Of a DNA stretch of 21,227 bases, positions 7,853 through 16,788 are shown piece by piece. The DNA lies in assembly GCA_030614035.1 (NCBI GenBank), contig JAUWKW010000001.1, forward strand, positions 1 through 21,227, written 5' to 3'. Numbering within the stretch: the stretch's first letter is position 1; each line of letters opens with the position of its first letter. The position numbers were made by a program, and so were the translations under genes. This DNA comes from Chromatiales bacterium (GTDB lineage: Bacteria > Pseudomonadota > Gammaproteobacteria > Steroidobacterales > GCA-2729495). The notes under the pieces were generated by a model. The model made no database searches, was not told the DNA's origin, and worked only from the letters and a program-made list of their open reading frames with translations.

Positions 7853-10068
7853 CCATGTTTCCTCTCGGCGCTGGCACTACTGAGCGAAGAGATTGCGTCA
7901 GCTTCAGAGACGGGTAACTGAAATCGAACACTTGCTCCCTCACCCGGAGCACTTTCGACCCAAATATTCCCACCATGTTCCTCTACAAGCTTTTTGACAA
8001 TAGCAAGCCCAAGCCCTGTGCCTTTTGGTTTAGTTGTAACGTACGGCTCAAATACCTCATCGAGGGCCTCGGTCTGGAACCCCGGCCCCTCATCACTGAC
8101 ATGTACCTCGACCATGTCCCCTTTTTCGCTGACGACCTGTCGCGTCGCAACCCGGACCTCCGCGCCAGCTTTACCGTCCATGGCTTCCATCGCGTTGCGA
8201 ATAAGATTGTGCATCACCTGCCGTATCCTCACCGCATCAGCATCGATCTCAGGTAGTTCGCGATCCAGTGCAAGGGTCAGCTTTGGCTGACTGTCGTCTC
8301 GAGGGTACAGATCAGCAACCTGGATGATCAATCGGTTGAGATCGACCGTATCAACGCTCATCTCCGGAGCTCGTGCATATTCGCTGAACGCGTCGACCAT
8401 GTCGCGCATGGCCTCAACCTGCTGCACTATGGTATGGGTTGCCCGGTCCAGCACCTCCGGAGGCATCGGCCGATTTTCTCCCAGGTATTTCCGCCTGAGT
8501 CTTTCGGCAGAAAGCTGAATCGGTGTCAATGGATTCTTGATTTCGTGCGCTAAGCGCCTCGCCACTTCGCGCCAGGCTGCGTCTTTTTGTGCGCGTAACA
8601 GATCGGTAATATCGTCAAACACGACGACGAGGCCCCCACGCTGTCCGAGCTTCCCAGGCAACGCTGTACAGGCGCAGGTGAGCACTCGTTTACCCCGATC
8701 GCCTTTGAGGACGATCTGTTCGCGCCACTCGGTTTCTCCTGAATCCAGCTGCTTCCGGCAGGCATTTACAAAATTTACGAACGGTTTACTGCCAGCAGCC
8801 AGATCTGAAATCGATTCGCCTGAATGATTGCCGAGCTTAGCGTTGAGAATGGTGGCTGCCGCTTCGTTGGCAATGCTTATGGTCAGATCCGGGTCAAACG
8901 CTACGACCCCGGTGGAAAGCCTGGCGAGGATCACTTCAAGGCTGGCGCGCTCATTCTCAACCTGCTGTTCACTGCGACGTGCTTCAGCCCGGGCCTCGCC
9001 AAGCCGCTCGATCATCTCGTTGAATGAATCCACAAGGATTCCAATCTCGTCTTTTGAAGCCATGGGCAAACGTGTATCGAAATTGCCCTCCGCCACGGAC
9101 CGGGTACCTGCCACCAAATGCTGAATTGGCGCAACCAGTCGCCGCGCAAAGAAAAATGCCCCGTAGACGGCGGTCAGCAGCGATAGCAATACGACGACAC
9201 TCAATGTCAGCGTAAAGCTGTCTTTCAGTGGCCCGCGAAGAAAGACCAATTCCCCGTAACGGGTATACGACCGCTCCACCGAATCGGCCAATGGCCCGAT
9301 ACGCTCGTCCACTGAGAACATTGCCTGCAACACCCGGGTTTCGAGACCTGCCTGCATCAGTGGCAGTGCAACGGCCGCACGAATGTAGTAGTTGCCGTCA
9401 CGCTGTGGTTCGAGACCCACAAACGTTTTCTCCACGCGAAGCTGCATCAGGACCTCGTCGTTGAGCATGGTCGGTATCTGTTGCGCGGGCCCATCCGAGC
9501 TGGTCGCGATAATGCGGAAGTTTTCACCGAATACTGTGACTTCGAACGCTCCGGCTTCATGGCGCAGGGCGCCCAATACCGGGTACAGGGCCACATCGTC
9601 GCCGCGATCAAGCTCGGTCGCCATATTCAGCGTATTTTCGAGATTCTCCCGCATCGCCAAATCCAGCGCGGAGCGGCTCAACTGCAGCGCATCGGCAAGC
9701 CCCTCCTCGACCTGCACATCGAACCAGGAATCAATACCGCGATTCAAAAACTGTACAGCAAACAGGTAGACCAGAACTAACGGTGCAACGGCCAGTCCGA
9801 TAAACGCCATGACCATGCGCCCTCGTAACCTGGCTCCAGGAACGTTTTGCTGATAGTCCCTAACCAGGCGCACCAGATTGCTGACGACAAGGGACAGCAG
9901 AACCACGGCGGTACCGATATCAACGAACAGGATTACCGTATGTAGACGGCCAAATTCCACCGAGCTCTGGGCAGCCTGGCCGAGCAAGACAAGCGAAAAG
10001 ATGCCCAATGCCAGTGCCGCCAGCACTAGCAGCGTTATCAGGCGCCTTTTCATTCGCTTACTGACCAT
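7849..10068 (-). CDS. ntrY: NtrY-family membrane sensor histidine kinase
   Basis: Inner-membrane histidine kinase that should phosphorylate NtrX; 739 residues. Visible in order: three N-terminal transmembrane helices (about 10-32, 43-65, 85-107), a periplasmic sensor region (about 108-285), a fourth helix (286-308), HAMP (309-360), a coiled linker and PAS-like domain (about 375-490), then HisKA with the H-box RRLAHEIKNPLTP (His508), and HATPase_c with N-box NLIRNAMEAM (618-630), G1 DEGPG (659-663) and G2 GTGLGLA (683-689). All catalytic motifs are intact, unlike its partner's ATPase domain. The start is uncertain: ATG at 10068, or ATG at 10053, which overlaps the DUF4390 stop as ATGA. Signals reported for NtrY in other bacteria include nitrogen and redox state; nothing here shows which applies. 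Confidence 0.95.
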   Translation of the reverse strand: MVSKRMKRRLITLLVLAALALGIFSLVLLGQAAQSSVEFGRLHTVILFVDIGTAVVLLSLVVSNLVRLVRDYQQNVPGARLRGRMVMAFIGLAVAPLVLVYLFAVQFLNRGIDSWFDVQVEEGLADALQLSRSALDLAMRENLENTLNMATELDRGDDVALYPVLGALRHEAGAFEVTVFGENFRIIATSSDGPAQQIPTMLNDEVLMQLRVEKTFVGLEPQRDGNYYIRAAVALPLMQAGLETRVLQAMFSVDERIGPLADSVERSYTRYGELVFLRGPLKDSFTLTLSVVVLLSLLTAVYGAFFFARRLVAPIQHLVAGTRSVAEGNFDTRLPMASKDEIGILVDSFNEMIERLGEARAEARRSEQQVENERASLEVILARLSTGVVAFDPDLTISIANEAAATILNAKLGNHSGESISDLAAGSKPFVNFVNACRKQLDSGETEWREQIVLKGDRGKRVLTCACTALPGKLGQRGGLVVVFDDITDLLRAQKDAAWREVARRLAHEIKNPLTPIQLSAERLRRKYLGENRPMPPEVLDRATHTIVQQVEAMRDMVDAFSEYARAPEMSVDTVDLNRLIIQVADLYPRDDSQPKLTLALDRELPEIDADAVRIRQVMHNLIRNAMEAMDGKAGAEVRVATRQVVSEKGDMVEVHVSDEGPGFQTEALDEVFEPYVTTKPKGTGLGLAIVKKLVEEHGGNIWVESAPGEGASVRFQLPVSEADAISSLSSASAERKHG

Positions 10069-10691
10069 CCGTACCAGTCACTCTCCAACTTAAAACCATC
10101 CTGCCAAAGTGCGAACATCCGCAATGGCCCAGGTAAACGGTCCTGGTCGAGCACCGCGCGAATACGGACATTGTAGGTCGCATCCGGATCAAGCAATGCA
10201 GCATCGATTAGTGGCAAATCCACTACCCTACCCATCATATTCAGCGCGGAATAAAGCGTTGCGAAAGTATCCTGCCCTCCACTGTTAAGGTTCGTGACAA
10301 CGTAGCGGCCAGTCAATGCGTGGTATTGCAGTTCGGAGCTTTGCACCAGGCTGGCAATCTCGGGGTCAGTCCAGAAGCGGCGCGTGCGAGTCAATTCGAT
10401 ATGCAACTCCAAGGTCAATGCAACGCCGCTGTTAAGGGCTTCCAGGGCTTCGTCACTCAGTTCATAGTTGAGCAGGGCCGAAACGTAAAACACCCCGTCC
10501 TCAAGGAATGTTTCTCCACTTCGCACTTCGAATTGTCCTTTCTGAGCCTGCGCCGAAAATGGAAACAGCAACAGACAACATGCGAGCAGCCCGGCACGAG
10601 TAACGTTCGGTGCTGACCGGTTCAATGGCCGCCTCCGGGAACTGCAATGCTTCCACAGGCGGCAGGTATTAGCCTGCAAGTCGTGCGCCAT
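10050..10691 (-). CDS. Secreted DUF4390 protein
   Basis: Protein of unknown function matching the DUF4390 family, which commonly sits between rsmB and ntrY in Gammaproteobacteria. From the ATG at 10691: a basic N-terminus, then a hydrophobic signal segment (AGLLACCLLLFPFSA) with a likely signal-peptidase I site after AQA, then about 165 mature residues predicted to be beta-rich. Typical elements are VFYVSALLNYELSDEALEAL, the RTRRFWTDPEIA segment and the closing LWQDGFKLESDWYGW. A TTG at 10709 would add six residues, but the ATG is preferred because the signal-peptide N-terminus is already long. Its 3' end overlaps ntrY, which suggests coupled translation and a possible periplasmic role linked to the NtrY sensor region; that link is inference. 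Confidence 0.88.
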   Translation of the reverse strand: MAHDLQANTCRLWKHCSSRRRPLNRSAPNVTRAGLLACCLLLFPFSAQAQKGQFEVRSGETFLEDGVFYVSALLNYELSDEALEALNSGVALTLELHIELTRTRRFWTDPEIASLVQSSELQYHALTGRYVVTNLNSGGQDTFATLYSALNMMGRVVDLPLIDAALLDPDATYNVRIRAVLDQDRLPGPLRMFALWQDGFKLESDWYGWSVSE

Positions 10692-10718
10692 TACGTTTTC
10701 AATCGCCAAGGGGGTGTG

Positions 10719-12119
10719 CTAGCAGTTTTTCGAGCGCAGCTTGGCTTTTTTGTTCGTTTGCTGACGTTCCATTAAAGCATAATAAAAGCCGTCGATATTT
10801 CCTGAGCCCGGCAGCAGCTGTAAGCCATGGCCGACGACCGGACCGGCCAATGCAAAGGCCGGGACAGCTTGGGTGGTATCTTCGCGAACATCCACGGCCC
10901 CGGCGAGAAACCGGGTTACGACCGCCGAGTTCTCTGCCTTCAACACCGAGCAGGTCGCATACACCAGGCGGCCGCCGGGAGCCAACAGCTCCCACAACCC
11001 GTTTAACATTTGCAGCTGGCGTTCGGCCATTTTCTCTATGTCGCTAGCGCGCCGGAGGAACTTGATGTCGGGGTGGCGCCGCAGCACACCGGTGGCAGAA
11101 CACGGCGAGTCAACCAAAATTCGATCAAAAGGCAGGCCATCCCACCATTCCGATGGGTTAAGCGCATTGCCAGCCACAACAGTCGCTTGCAAACCCAGCC
11201 GGTCCAGATTTTCGCTAAGCCGCAGCAAGCGTTCGGGGGATTGGTCCAGTGCGACCAGTTCGCGCAATCCCGGTTCACGCTCCAGCAGATGCGTGGTCTT
11301 ACCGCCGGGCGCCGCGCAAGCGTCCAATACCCGCATGCCCGGTTGCGGATCGATCAATTCCACTGCGAACTGCGATGCCGCATCCTGAACGCTGACCGCG
11401 CCCGCCGCAAAACCGGGAAGCTCGGTTACCGGTACCGGCTTACTCAGGCAAACTGCATCCGGTACGCCTGAAAGCGTGACGCCGTCGTCGCCGAACGCTG
11501 CCTGCAAGCGCTGCCGATACTCGGCCCGCGTGCCACGGCGTCCGTTCACGCGCAGCCACATGGGCGGAAGCCGGTTGCCCGCATCTAGCACCGCCTGCCA
11601 GTGGTCGGGCCAGTCCTGCCGGATTTTTCCAATTAACCAGTCCGGGTGACCATACCGAGCCTCATCGTTGGCCATCAACTCCGCAAGCAGCTGATCACGT
11701 TCGCGCAGAAAACGTCTGAGCAGCGCATTAACCAGGCCGCGGTGGTGAATTTTGCCGAGCTGCGCGCTAGCCTCAACGGTCGCAGAAACCGCGGCGTAAT
11801 CCGGTTGCCGCGCATCGATCAGCTGATACAGGCCAATGGAAATCAAGGCAATAACGACGCTGTCGCGCCGGGCTATCGGTCGCTCAAGCATCAAGTCGAT
11901 AATGCGGCGATGCCGGTGATGGCCCCGCACAGCGCCATAGGCCAGTGCCTGGATCAAAGCCCGATCCCTGCTGGAAAGCTGGTCGCTGGCGGCTAACTCG
12001 AGAGCGCTTTCCAGTGTCCTGCCTTCGGTCAGCACGGCGTCGACCGCCGTGGCAGCCAGTGCCCGGGCGTCAGCACCGGTCCCCGTTTCGGGCTGCGTCT
12101 GTCGACTTGCCGTGTTCAT
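10719..12119 (-). CDS. rsmB: 16S rRNA (cytosine-967 C5)-methyltransferase
   Basis: SAM-dependent methyltransferase (RsmB/Sun/Fmu) that makes m5C967 in 16S rRNA; 466 residues against 429 in E. coli. Visible: an NusB-like RNA-binding N-terminal domain (about 20-145, including [14 protein letters not shown]), SAM motif [10 protein letters not shown] (266-274), motif [17 protein letters not shown] with Cys340, and motif VI YATCSV with catalytic Cys390. Both cysteines of the double-cysteine mechanism are present. The extra length is a longer N-terminus plus a basic tail after the usual DGFYYA end. Its ATG overlaps the fmt stop by ATGA, so def-fmt-rsmB appear to form one translationally linked unit that continues into the DUF4390 gene 27 bases on. 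Confidence 0.97.
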   Translation of the reverse strand: MNTASRQTQPETGTGADARALAATAVDAVLTEGRTLESALELAASDQLSSRDRALIQALAYGAVRGHHRHRRIIDLMLERPIARRDSVVIALISIGLYQLIDARQPDYAAVSATVEASAQLGKIHHRGLVNALLRRFLRERDQLLAELMANDEARYGHPDWLIGKIRQDWPDHWQAVLDAGNRLPPMWLRVNGRRGTRAEYRQRLQAAFGDDGVTLSGVPDAVCLSKPVPVTELPGFAAGAVSVQDAASQFAVELIDPQPGMRVLDACAAPGGKTTHLLEREPGLRELVALDQSPERLLRLSENLDRLGLQATVVAGNALNPSEWWDGLPFDRILVDSPCSATGVLRRHPDIKFLRRASDIEKMAERQLQMLNGLWELLAPGGRLVYATCSVLKAENSAVVTRFLAGAVDVREDTTQAVPAFALAGPVVGHGLQLLPGSGNIDGFYYALMERQQTNKKAKLRSKNC

Positions 12120-13075
12120 TGTCCAAGCAACTTGTCGAGGAGACCGCGAGACCGGCCGAACTCCGCTGCGGCTATCGGTCGCCCACCGGGCAACTGCACC
12201 TCGGTTAGCCGCAGCTGACCCTGACCGGTTTGTACGTCCAGGCCTTCACGATGCACGGCGACAACGCTGCCCGGCGAGCGGTCCATCCCACCATTGGCCA
12301 CGTCGTCGCCCGGGACCACGTAAGCCGACCAACACCGGAGCTGCTTTCCCTGATACAGGGTCTCGGCCACCGGCCACGGGTTATACGCTCGAATCTCCCG
12401 GTCTATCCGTTGCGCGTCCCGGGTCCAATCAATGCGCCCATCTGACTTATCGATACGGCCAGCATAGGGCGCCTCCGGCTCGGCCTGGGACAATGGCTTC
12501 AACGACTCCGTCAGCACCGCGTCAAGATGCTCTGCCAGTACCTCGGCCGCCAGCGCCGCAAGTTTTTGTCCCAGCTCTCCAGCGGTTTCGCGTTCATCAA
12601 TCGCAAGAGCTTCCCGAGCCAGCACGGGGCCAGTGTCGAGGCCGCGGTCCATCTGCATCAGGCTGATGCCGGTGGTCTGGTCGCCGGCCAGTAGTGCCGC
12701 CTGCACCGGCGAAGCACCGCGCCATCGCGGCAGCAGCGACGCGTGAAGGTTGACACAGCCCAAACGTGGCGCCGTTAGCACGGCCTCAGGCAACAATAAA
12801 CCGTAGGCCACGACAATCATCAGGTCGGCCGCCAGCGCTGGAATTTCCGTCTGAATCCCTTGCCGGGCTAGCGTTTCCGGCTGCAGCACGTCGATTTGCC
12901 GGCTGACAGCAAATTGCTTCACGGGACTTGCGCTTAGCTGTTTACCTCGCCCGGCCGGGCGATCGGGCTGCGTCAGCACGCTGACGACTTCGTGGCTGGA
13001 GTCCGCCAGCCAACGTAGTGCGGGTACGGCAAAGTCCGGGGAGCCCGCGAACAGGATTCGCGCAAATGCAGTCAT
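12116..13075 (-). CDS. fmt: Methionyl-tRNA formyltransferase
   Basis: Transfers a formyl group from 10-formyl-tetrahydrofolate to initiator Met-tRNA; 319 residues, standard length. Visible: the N-terminal Rossmann-like formyltransferase domain beginning with [14 protein letters not shown], the tRNA-contact loop [18 protein letters not shown] (36-53), and the catalytic triad Asn109, His111 and Asp147 ([17 protein letters not shown] and DTG). The C-terminal OB-like domain starts around IRAYNPWP. No Shine-Dalgarno is evident before the ATG, but the product starts as homologues do. It lies 66 bases after def, an almost universal partner because def removes the formyl group that fmt adds. It overlaps rsmB downstream. 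Confidence 0.97.
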   Translation of the reverse strand: MTAFARILFAGSPDFAVPALRWLADSSHEVVSVLTQPDRPAGRGKQLSASPVKQFAVSRQIDVLQPETLARQGIQTEIPALAADLMIVVAYGLLLPEAVLTAPRLGCVNLHASLLPRWRGASPVQAALLAGDQTTGISLMQMDRGLDTGPVLAREALAIDERETAGELGQKLAALAAEVLAEHLDAVLTESLKPLSQAEPEAPYAGRIDKSDGRIDWTRDAQRIDREIRAYNPWPVAETLYQGKQLRCWSAYVVPGDDVANGGMDRSPGSVVAVHREGLDVQTGQGQLRLTEVQLPGGRPIAAAEFGRSRGLLDKLLGQ

Positions 13076-13141
13076 GTATTGGGTAGCTAGCGGCGTTAAT
13101 TATTCTGATGTTAACGGGCCGGCTCGATTGACGTCAGGCAG

Positions 13142-13681
13142 CTAGATAACCGGCGGGCTGCCTGCACCGATACGACCGGGCTCCTCGCGTTTTCTCGATT
13201 TCGTTGCCTTTTTCTTCAGCCGCTGGCGCTTCAGCTCAGACAGGTAATCGATAAACAATTTGCCGTCCAGGTGGTCTATCTCGTGCTGGATGCAAACCGC
13301 CAGCAGCCCCTCTACATCGAGCTGGAAAGACTCGCCCTCACGGTCCAGCGCCTGAACTTTGATCTTTTCGGCCCGCTCAACGTCCGCGGTAAATCCAGGT
13401 ACCGACAGACAGCCCTCCTCACAGGTCTCACTGCCGTCCCGCTCAAGGATTACAGGGTTAATGAAGCACTGCGGGTCGTCCCGCGCCTCGGACACATCCA
13501 GCACCAGCAGCCGCTGGTGCACGTCCACCTGAGTGGCCGCCAAACCTATGCCAGGCGCGGCATACATGGTTTCCAGCATATCGTCCACCAAACGCCTGAT
13601 CTTCCCGTCCACGGCCTCAACCGGGACCGCCCGTTTGCGCAAGCGCGGATCGGGATATTCGAGAATTTTCAGCACTGTCAT
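13142..13681 (-). CDS. def: Peptide deformylase
   Basis: Metalloenzyme that removes the N-formyl group from nascent proteins; 179 residues. All three family motifs are present: GIGLAATQV (44-52), EGCLSVPG (89-96) with metal ligand Cys91, and QHEIDHLDG (132-140) with metal ligands His133 and His137 and catalytic Glu134. A short basic C-terminal extension ([10 protein letters not shown] and on) follows the catalytic core and is the only notable addition. The ribosome site AAGGAA lies about six bases before the ATG at 13681. It is the promoter-proximal gene of the leftward operon and diverges from the LysM gene. Confidence 0.97.
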   Translation of the reverse strand: MTVLKILEYPDPRLRKRAVPVEAVDGKIRRLVDDMLETMYAAPGIGLAATQVDVHQRLLVLDVSEARDDPQCFINPVILERDGSETCEEGCLSVPGFTADVERAEKIKVQALDREGESFQLDVEGLLAVCIQHEIDHLDGKLFIDYLSELKRQRLKKKATKSRKREEPGRIGAGSPPVI

Positions 13682-13745
13682 GACGGTTCCTTGCCAATTT
13701 CGTGCACAACCCTATGAAATACTGCTAAATTTATGATATATGGAC

Positions 13746-13802
13746 ACATATTCCTAGCGAACGGATTTTTTACGGGTTTCCGTGCGCTAGATGGGCATAT
13801 GT
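13746..13802. repeat. Interrupted inverted repeat (potential hairpin or cruciform)
   Basis: The central arms are CTAGCG-A-ACGGA (13754-13765) and TCCGT-G-CGCTAG (13779-13790). They pair over 11 of 12 positions around a 13-base loop starting with six T. An outer pair, ACATAT (13746-13751) and ATATGT (13797-13802), extends it across an asymmetric internal loop. It lies between divergent genes, so a terminator role is unlikely. No T-run follows either arm. Confidence 0.6.
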
Positions 13803-13880
13803 CACAGTATCCTGCTCAGCTGTTATGCAAAATTATAGCAGCGCCTGAATTTGCCCTGGCACGCACTGGACCCGATGGAT

Positions 13881-13884
13881 GGAG
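13881..13884 (+). promoter_or_regulatory. Ribosome binding site deciding the LysM gene start
   Basis: GGAG lies five bases before the ATG at 13890. The frame is open back to a TTG at 13851, but only the 13890 start has a ribosome site and leaves a normal signal peptide at the N-terminus. Confidence 0.65.
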
Positions 13885-13889
13885 CGCCC

Positions 13890-15059
13890 ATGAACATCTG
13901 CCTGCCCTATGTTGGAACAATCCGATCGCTTCGCACGATCGCCCTGGCGGCCGCATTATCGCTTGCCGCCGCCGCCTCTGCTGACACCGCCCACAGACCT
14001 GCAGCAGGTCTTGGCATGGGTGCAGTATTTGCCGCGTCACAATCGGCAACTGCGACCGAGGTACCGGTCAACCCGGAGCACCCGGACCGCTACGTCGTCG
14101 TACGCGGGGACACGCTTTGGGACATTGCCGGTTTGTTCTTACAGGACCCCTGGTACTGGCCGGAGATCTGGCATGTCAATGAGCAAATTGATAACCCCCA
14201 TCTGATTTATCCCGGCGATGTGCTGACTCTGGTCTATGTTGACGGTCAGCCGCAGATTCGATTGGAGCGCGGCGCGCGCGCTGATCGCACAATCCAACGC
14301 GGCACTGGTGATGAACGACTGTCGCCACGGATTCGCGTGGAAGAGCTGGATTCGGCGATCAACACAATCGCTGCGCAGGACATCGCGATATTCTTCAGCC
14401 GAGGAACCGTGCTGGAAAAATCCGCGGCCAAAAAATTACCGTATGTCGTTGCATTGCGCGGTCATCTTATTGCGGGCGCTGGACACGAAGTGTTTATACG
14501 AAACATGAGTGGACAGGTCGGTGCTCAATATAATGTCGTGCGGATGGGTGAGCGGCTGGTCGACCCGGACGACGGAGACGTTGTCGGATACCAGGGGATA
14601 TTTGTCGGTGAAGGTACTCTGACTGCAACCGGTAACCCAGCAACGATATTTCTGAACGAAACCGTTCGGGAAGCCTACGAGGGTGACCTGATCATGCCGG
14701 CCAACCAGAATTTCCCGATGAACTTCTTCCCGCGCCCGCCGGCTCGGCAGGTCAGCGGACAGATCATCTCGGTTATCGACGGCGTTTCGCGCATTGGTCA
14801 ATATCAAACCGTCGTACTAAATCGTGGCAGCCGTGATGGGCTGGAGGCCGGCAGCGTGCTGCAGGTTTGGGCTGCCAGCGAGAAGGTTGGCGGCCATTAC
14901 TCCATGACTATGGGCAAAAATACTAAGAAAGTTCGGTTGCCACCCGAACTGGTGGGCACTCTAATGGTCGTCCGACCATATGACCGTATCAGCTACGCGC
15001 TGATCATGGAGGCCACCAGTGAGATTCTCGTTCTATACTCCGTTAGCAACCCCATTTAA
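13890..15059 (+). CDS. Secreted LysM-domain protein
   Basis: Exported peptidoglycan-binding protein of the type found between def and dprA in many Gammaproteobacteria; 389 residues from the ATG at 13890. Visible: a signal peptide (hydrophobic IALAAALSLAAAASA, residues about 17-31), one LysM domain at about 67-117 (RYVVVRGDTLWDIAGLFLQD, then WPEIWHVNEQIDNPHLIYPGD), then a long beta-rich C-terminal region with no enzymatic motif I recognise. The LysM has the typical GDTLWDIA and NPHLIYPGD elements but carries the insertion PWYWPEIW common to this subgroup. The function is unknown beyond likely binding to cell-wall glycans. It is first in the rightward block; dprA follows after 90 bases without a visible terminator. 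Confidence 0.9.
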   Translation: MNICLPYVGTIRSLRTIALAAALSLAAAASADTAHRPAAGLGMGAVFAASQSATATEVPVNPEHPDRYVVVRGDTLWDIAGLFLQDPWYWPEIWHVNEQIDNPHLIYPGDVLTLVYVDGQPQIRLERGARADRTIQRGTGDERLSPRIRVEELDSAINTIAAQDIAIFFSRGTVLEKSAAKKLPYVVALRGHLIAGAGHEVFIRNMSGQVGAQYNVVRMGERLVDPDDGDVVGYQGIFVGEGTLTATGNPATIFLNETVREAYEGDLIMPANQNFPMNFFPRPPARQVSGQIISVIDGVSRIGQYQTVVLNRGSRDGLEAGSVLQVWAASEKVGGHYSMTMGKNTKKVRLPPELVGTLMVVRPYDRISYALIMEATSEILVLYSVSNPI

Positions 15060-15137
15060 TAACGGGAACGGCTCACCCAACCATCGCGGGAGCAAGTATT
15101 CACCGGTGTCGTAAACTGTGCGGCAAAGACGCCCCGC

Positions 15138-15141
15138 AGGA
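15138..15141 (+). promoter_or_regulatory. Ribosome binding site favouring the second dprA start
   Basis: AGGA here overlaps the first ATG (15141) but stands eight bases before the ATG at 15150. The later codon is therefore the better start for dprA. Confidence 0.5.
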
Positions 15142-15149
15142 TGGCACCG

Positions 15150-16259
15150 ATGACCCGAGTTTCGTGGCTGAATCTGGCTCTCGCTCCCGGACTTGGTCCG
15201 GCTGGAGCGCAACGACTGCTGGAACATTTCGATGGTATTGACGCTATCGTTTCGGCCCGCCGCCAGGACCTGATAGCCGCTGGCGTCGACGAACGAATAG
15301 CAACTGCAATTCTCAAGCCCGACAGACAGAAGCTTGGTCAAGCCGAAGCCTGGTTATCGCGCCGCCAACATCACATTATTTCCTGCCGCGATGAACGCTA
15401 TCCGGTTTTGCTACGCGAAATCCCGCAGTCACCCCCGGTGTTGTTCGTCAGCGGAGACCCGGATGCCCTGTCCCTGCCGCAAATCGCTATCGTCGGCAGC
15501 CGCAATTCAACAGCTGGCGGTTGCGATACTGCCCGGCAGTTCGCCGCCCACCTGTCCAAGGCCGGTTTCACCATCACCAGCGGGTTGGCACTCGGCATCG
15601 ATACGGCCGCGCACTTGGGTGCGCTTGGTGCGGGCGGTCTAACGATTGCCGTCTGCGCGACCGGTCTGGACAGTGTCTACCCGCCGCAGAATGACGGCCT
15701 GGCCCAGTCGATCAGCGCGCAAGGCGCCCTGGTGTCGGAGTTTCCACCCGGCACAGAATCCCGGCGCGAAAGCTTTCCCCGGCGAAACCGGCTGATTAGC
15801 GGGTTGGCTGTCGGAACGCTGGTCGTGGAGGCAGGGGCACGCAGCGGTGCGCTGATCACAGCGCGTCTAGCCGGCGAACAGGGCCGCGAAGTTTTCGCAA
15901 TTCCCGGGTCAATTCACAGCCCATTAAGCAAGGGCTGCCACCAATTGATCCGGCAGGGAGCGAAACTGGTTGAGACCGCGCGAGACATTGTCGAGGAGCT
16001 GGGTGAGCTCATCGATGCCGCCGTCGGCGCTTTTCCGACCGCAGCCGCCGCGGGCACCGAGGATCAATCGGAGGATCCGGAGTATCGACGCCTACTGACA
16101 GCGATGGGCTGGGACCCGGTTTCCGTGGACGTTCTGGTCGAGCGCAGCGGATTGACGGCGGATGAGGTTTCCTCCATGCTCCTGATCCTGGAACTGGACG
16201 GGCGCGCAGAGACGCTGCCAGGCGGACATCACAGGCGAAGGGAAGGACGACCCAAATGA
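15150..16259 (+). CDS. dprA: DNA-processing protein DprA/Smf
   Basis: DprA loads RecA on incoming single-stranded DNA during natural transformation and is widespread even in bacteria not known to be competent. It has 369 residues from 15150, or 372 from the ATG at 15141. Visible: an N-terminal helix-hairpin-helix-like region (LALAPGLGPAGAQRLLEHF), the Rossmann-fold core with IAIVGSRNSTAGG, TSGLALGIDTAAHLGAL, FPPGTESRRESFPRRNRLISGL, VEAGARSGALITARLA and FAIPGSI, and a C-terminal winged-helix domain (about 310-360, DPVSVDVLVERSGLTADEVS). All signature motifs are intact. The stop overlaps smg as ATGA. Other competence genes are not in this window, so transformation ability cannot be judged. Confidence 0.96.
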   Translation: MTRVSWLNLALAPGLGPAGAQRLLEHFDGIDAIVSARRQDLIAAGVDERIATAILKPDRQKLGQAEAWLSRRQHHIISCRDERYPVLLREIPQSPPVLFVSGDPDALSLPQIAIVGSRNSTAGGCDTARQFAAHLSKAGFTITSGLALGIDTAAHLGALGAGGLTIAVCATGLDSVYPPQNDGLAQSISAQGALVSEFPPGTESRRESFPRRNRLISGLAVGTLVVEAGARSGALITARLAGEQGREVFAIPGSIHSPLSKGCHQLIRQGAKLVETARDIVEELGELIDAAVGAFPTAAAAGTEDQSEDPEYRRLLTAMGWDPVSVDVLVERSGLTADEVSSMLLILELDGRAETLPGGHHRRREGRPK

Positions 16260-16732
16260 GCGAAAGCGTGCTCGATGTGCTCATGTATCTGTTTGAAAAC
16301 TTTTCCGAGCAGGAACCGGAAGCCGGGCCTGATCAGGTCATTCTGCGGGAAGAGTTGCTTCAGGCCGGATTTGGTGAGTTCGAGGTCGACCGGGCTCTTG
16401 GTTGGCTCGAAGAGCTGACGGCCGGCGGGGGGCAGCCGTTTGCCAATCCCCCCGCTTCCCCATCCTTCCGGCTGTTCAATGGCCGGGAACTGGCTCGTCT
16501 GGACGCCGAGTGCAGGGGCTATGTCATGTACCTGGAGCAGATCGGCATTCTGTCGCCGGTCCATCGGGAACTGGTACTGGACCGGCTCATGGCGCTTGAA
16601 GCCGAAGACATTGGCGTTGAACAGGTTAAATGGGTGGTGCTCATGGTGCTGTTCAGCCAACCCGGGCAAGAGGCTGCTTTTGCCCGCATGGAAGATCTCG
16701 TGTTTGACCAAAATGACGGAGGCGTGCACTAA
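16256..16732 (+). CDS. smg: Smg family protein (DUF494)
   Basis: Small acidic protein of unknown biochemical function, matching the Smg/DUF494 family; 158 residues, the same length as E. coli Smg. Recognised by the start MSESVLDVLMYLFENF, the LREELLQAGFGEFEVDRALGWLEEL segment, FRLFNGRELARLDAECRGYVMYLEQIGIL, and the ending EQVKWVVLMVLFSQPGQE. It is cytoplasmic and mostly helical. It starts by a 4-base overlap with dprA, with AAGGA eight bases upstream. The dprA-smg-topA order is conserved across Gammaproteobacteria and supports the call but does not reveal a function. Confidence 0.94.
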   Translation: MSESVLDVLMYLFENFSEQEPEAGPDQVILREELLQAGFGEFEVDRALGWLEELTAGGGQPFANPPASPSFRLFNGRELARLDAECRGYVMYLEQIGILSPVHRELVLDRLMALEAEDIGVEQVKWVVLMVLFSQPGQEAAFARMEDLVFDQNDGGVH

Positions 16733-16739
16733 TCGTACG

Positions 16740-16766
16740 TTGACCCGAAACAGATTGCTGTATTAA
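16740..16766 (+). promoter_or_regulatory. Candidate topA promoter
   Basis: TTGACC (16740-16745, five of six matches to the -35 consensus) is followed after 15 bases by TATTAA (16761-16766, four of six matches to the -10). The spacing is short, so this is tentative. It would place the hairpin at 16768-16788 at or near the start of the topA transcript. Confidence 0.25.
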
Positions 16767-16767
16767 G

Positions 16768-16788
16768 AGCCGCGGCCATGCCGCGGTT
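16768..16788 (+). other. GC-rich hairpin between smg and topA
   Basis: AGCCGCGG and CCGCGGTT can pair over eight positions (one G-T wobble) around the loop CCATG. No T-run follows, so it is not a standard rho-independent terminator. It could shape the topA leader or weaken read-through from smg. Confidence 0.45.

Larger units (their letters stand above)
13682..13889. promoter_or_regulatory. Divergent intergenic region def / LysM gene
   Basis: A 208-base AT-rich stretch between two genes read outward, so it must hold promoters for both directions. For def (minus strand) a candidate -10 is TATCAT (reverse complement of 13733-13738), with a weak TTCGCT -35 seventeen bases further out (13756-13761). 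For the LysM gene a possible -10 is TATAGC at 13834-13839, with no good -35. The centre is occupied by an interrupted inverted repeat listed separately. I see no coding frame that looks real. Confidence 0.45.

Noticed and set aside
10873..11388. 171-residue plus-strand open frame opposite rsmB
   Set aside because: It lies entirely within rsmB, whose motifs are intact. The composition is Arg/Ser-rich as expected of an antisense frame in GC-rich DNA, with no family resemblance.
12049..12666. 205-residue plus-strand open frame opposite fmt and the start of rsmB
   Set aside because: Pro/Arg/Ala-rich shadow frame across two well-supported genes, with no recognisable domain or ribosome site.
13076..13141. 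CGTTAA...TTAACG inverted repeat between def and fmt as a terminator
   Set aside because: Six-base AT-rich arms with a loop of about 11 bases and no T-run. def and fmt are normally co-transcribed.
13766..13771. Run of six T in the def/LysM intergenic region, considered as part of a terminator
   Set aside because: The T-run is in the loop of the inverted repeat, not after a stem, and neither neighbouring gene ends there.
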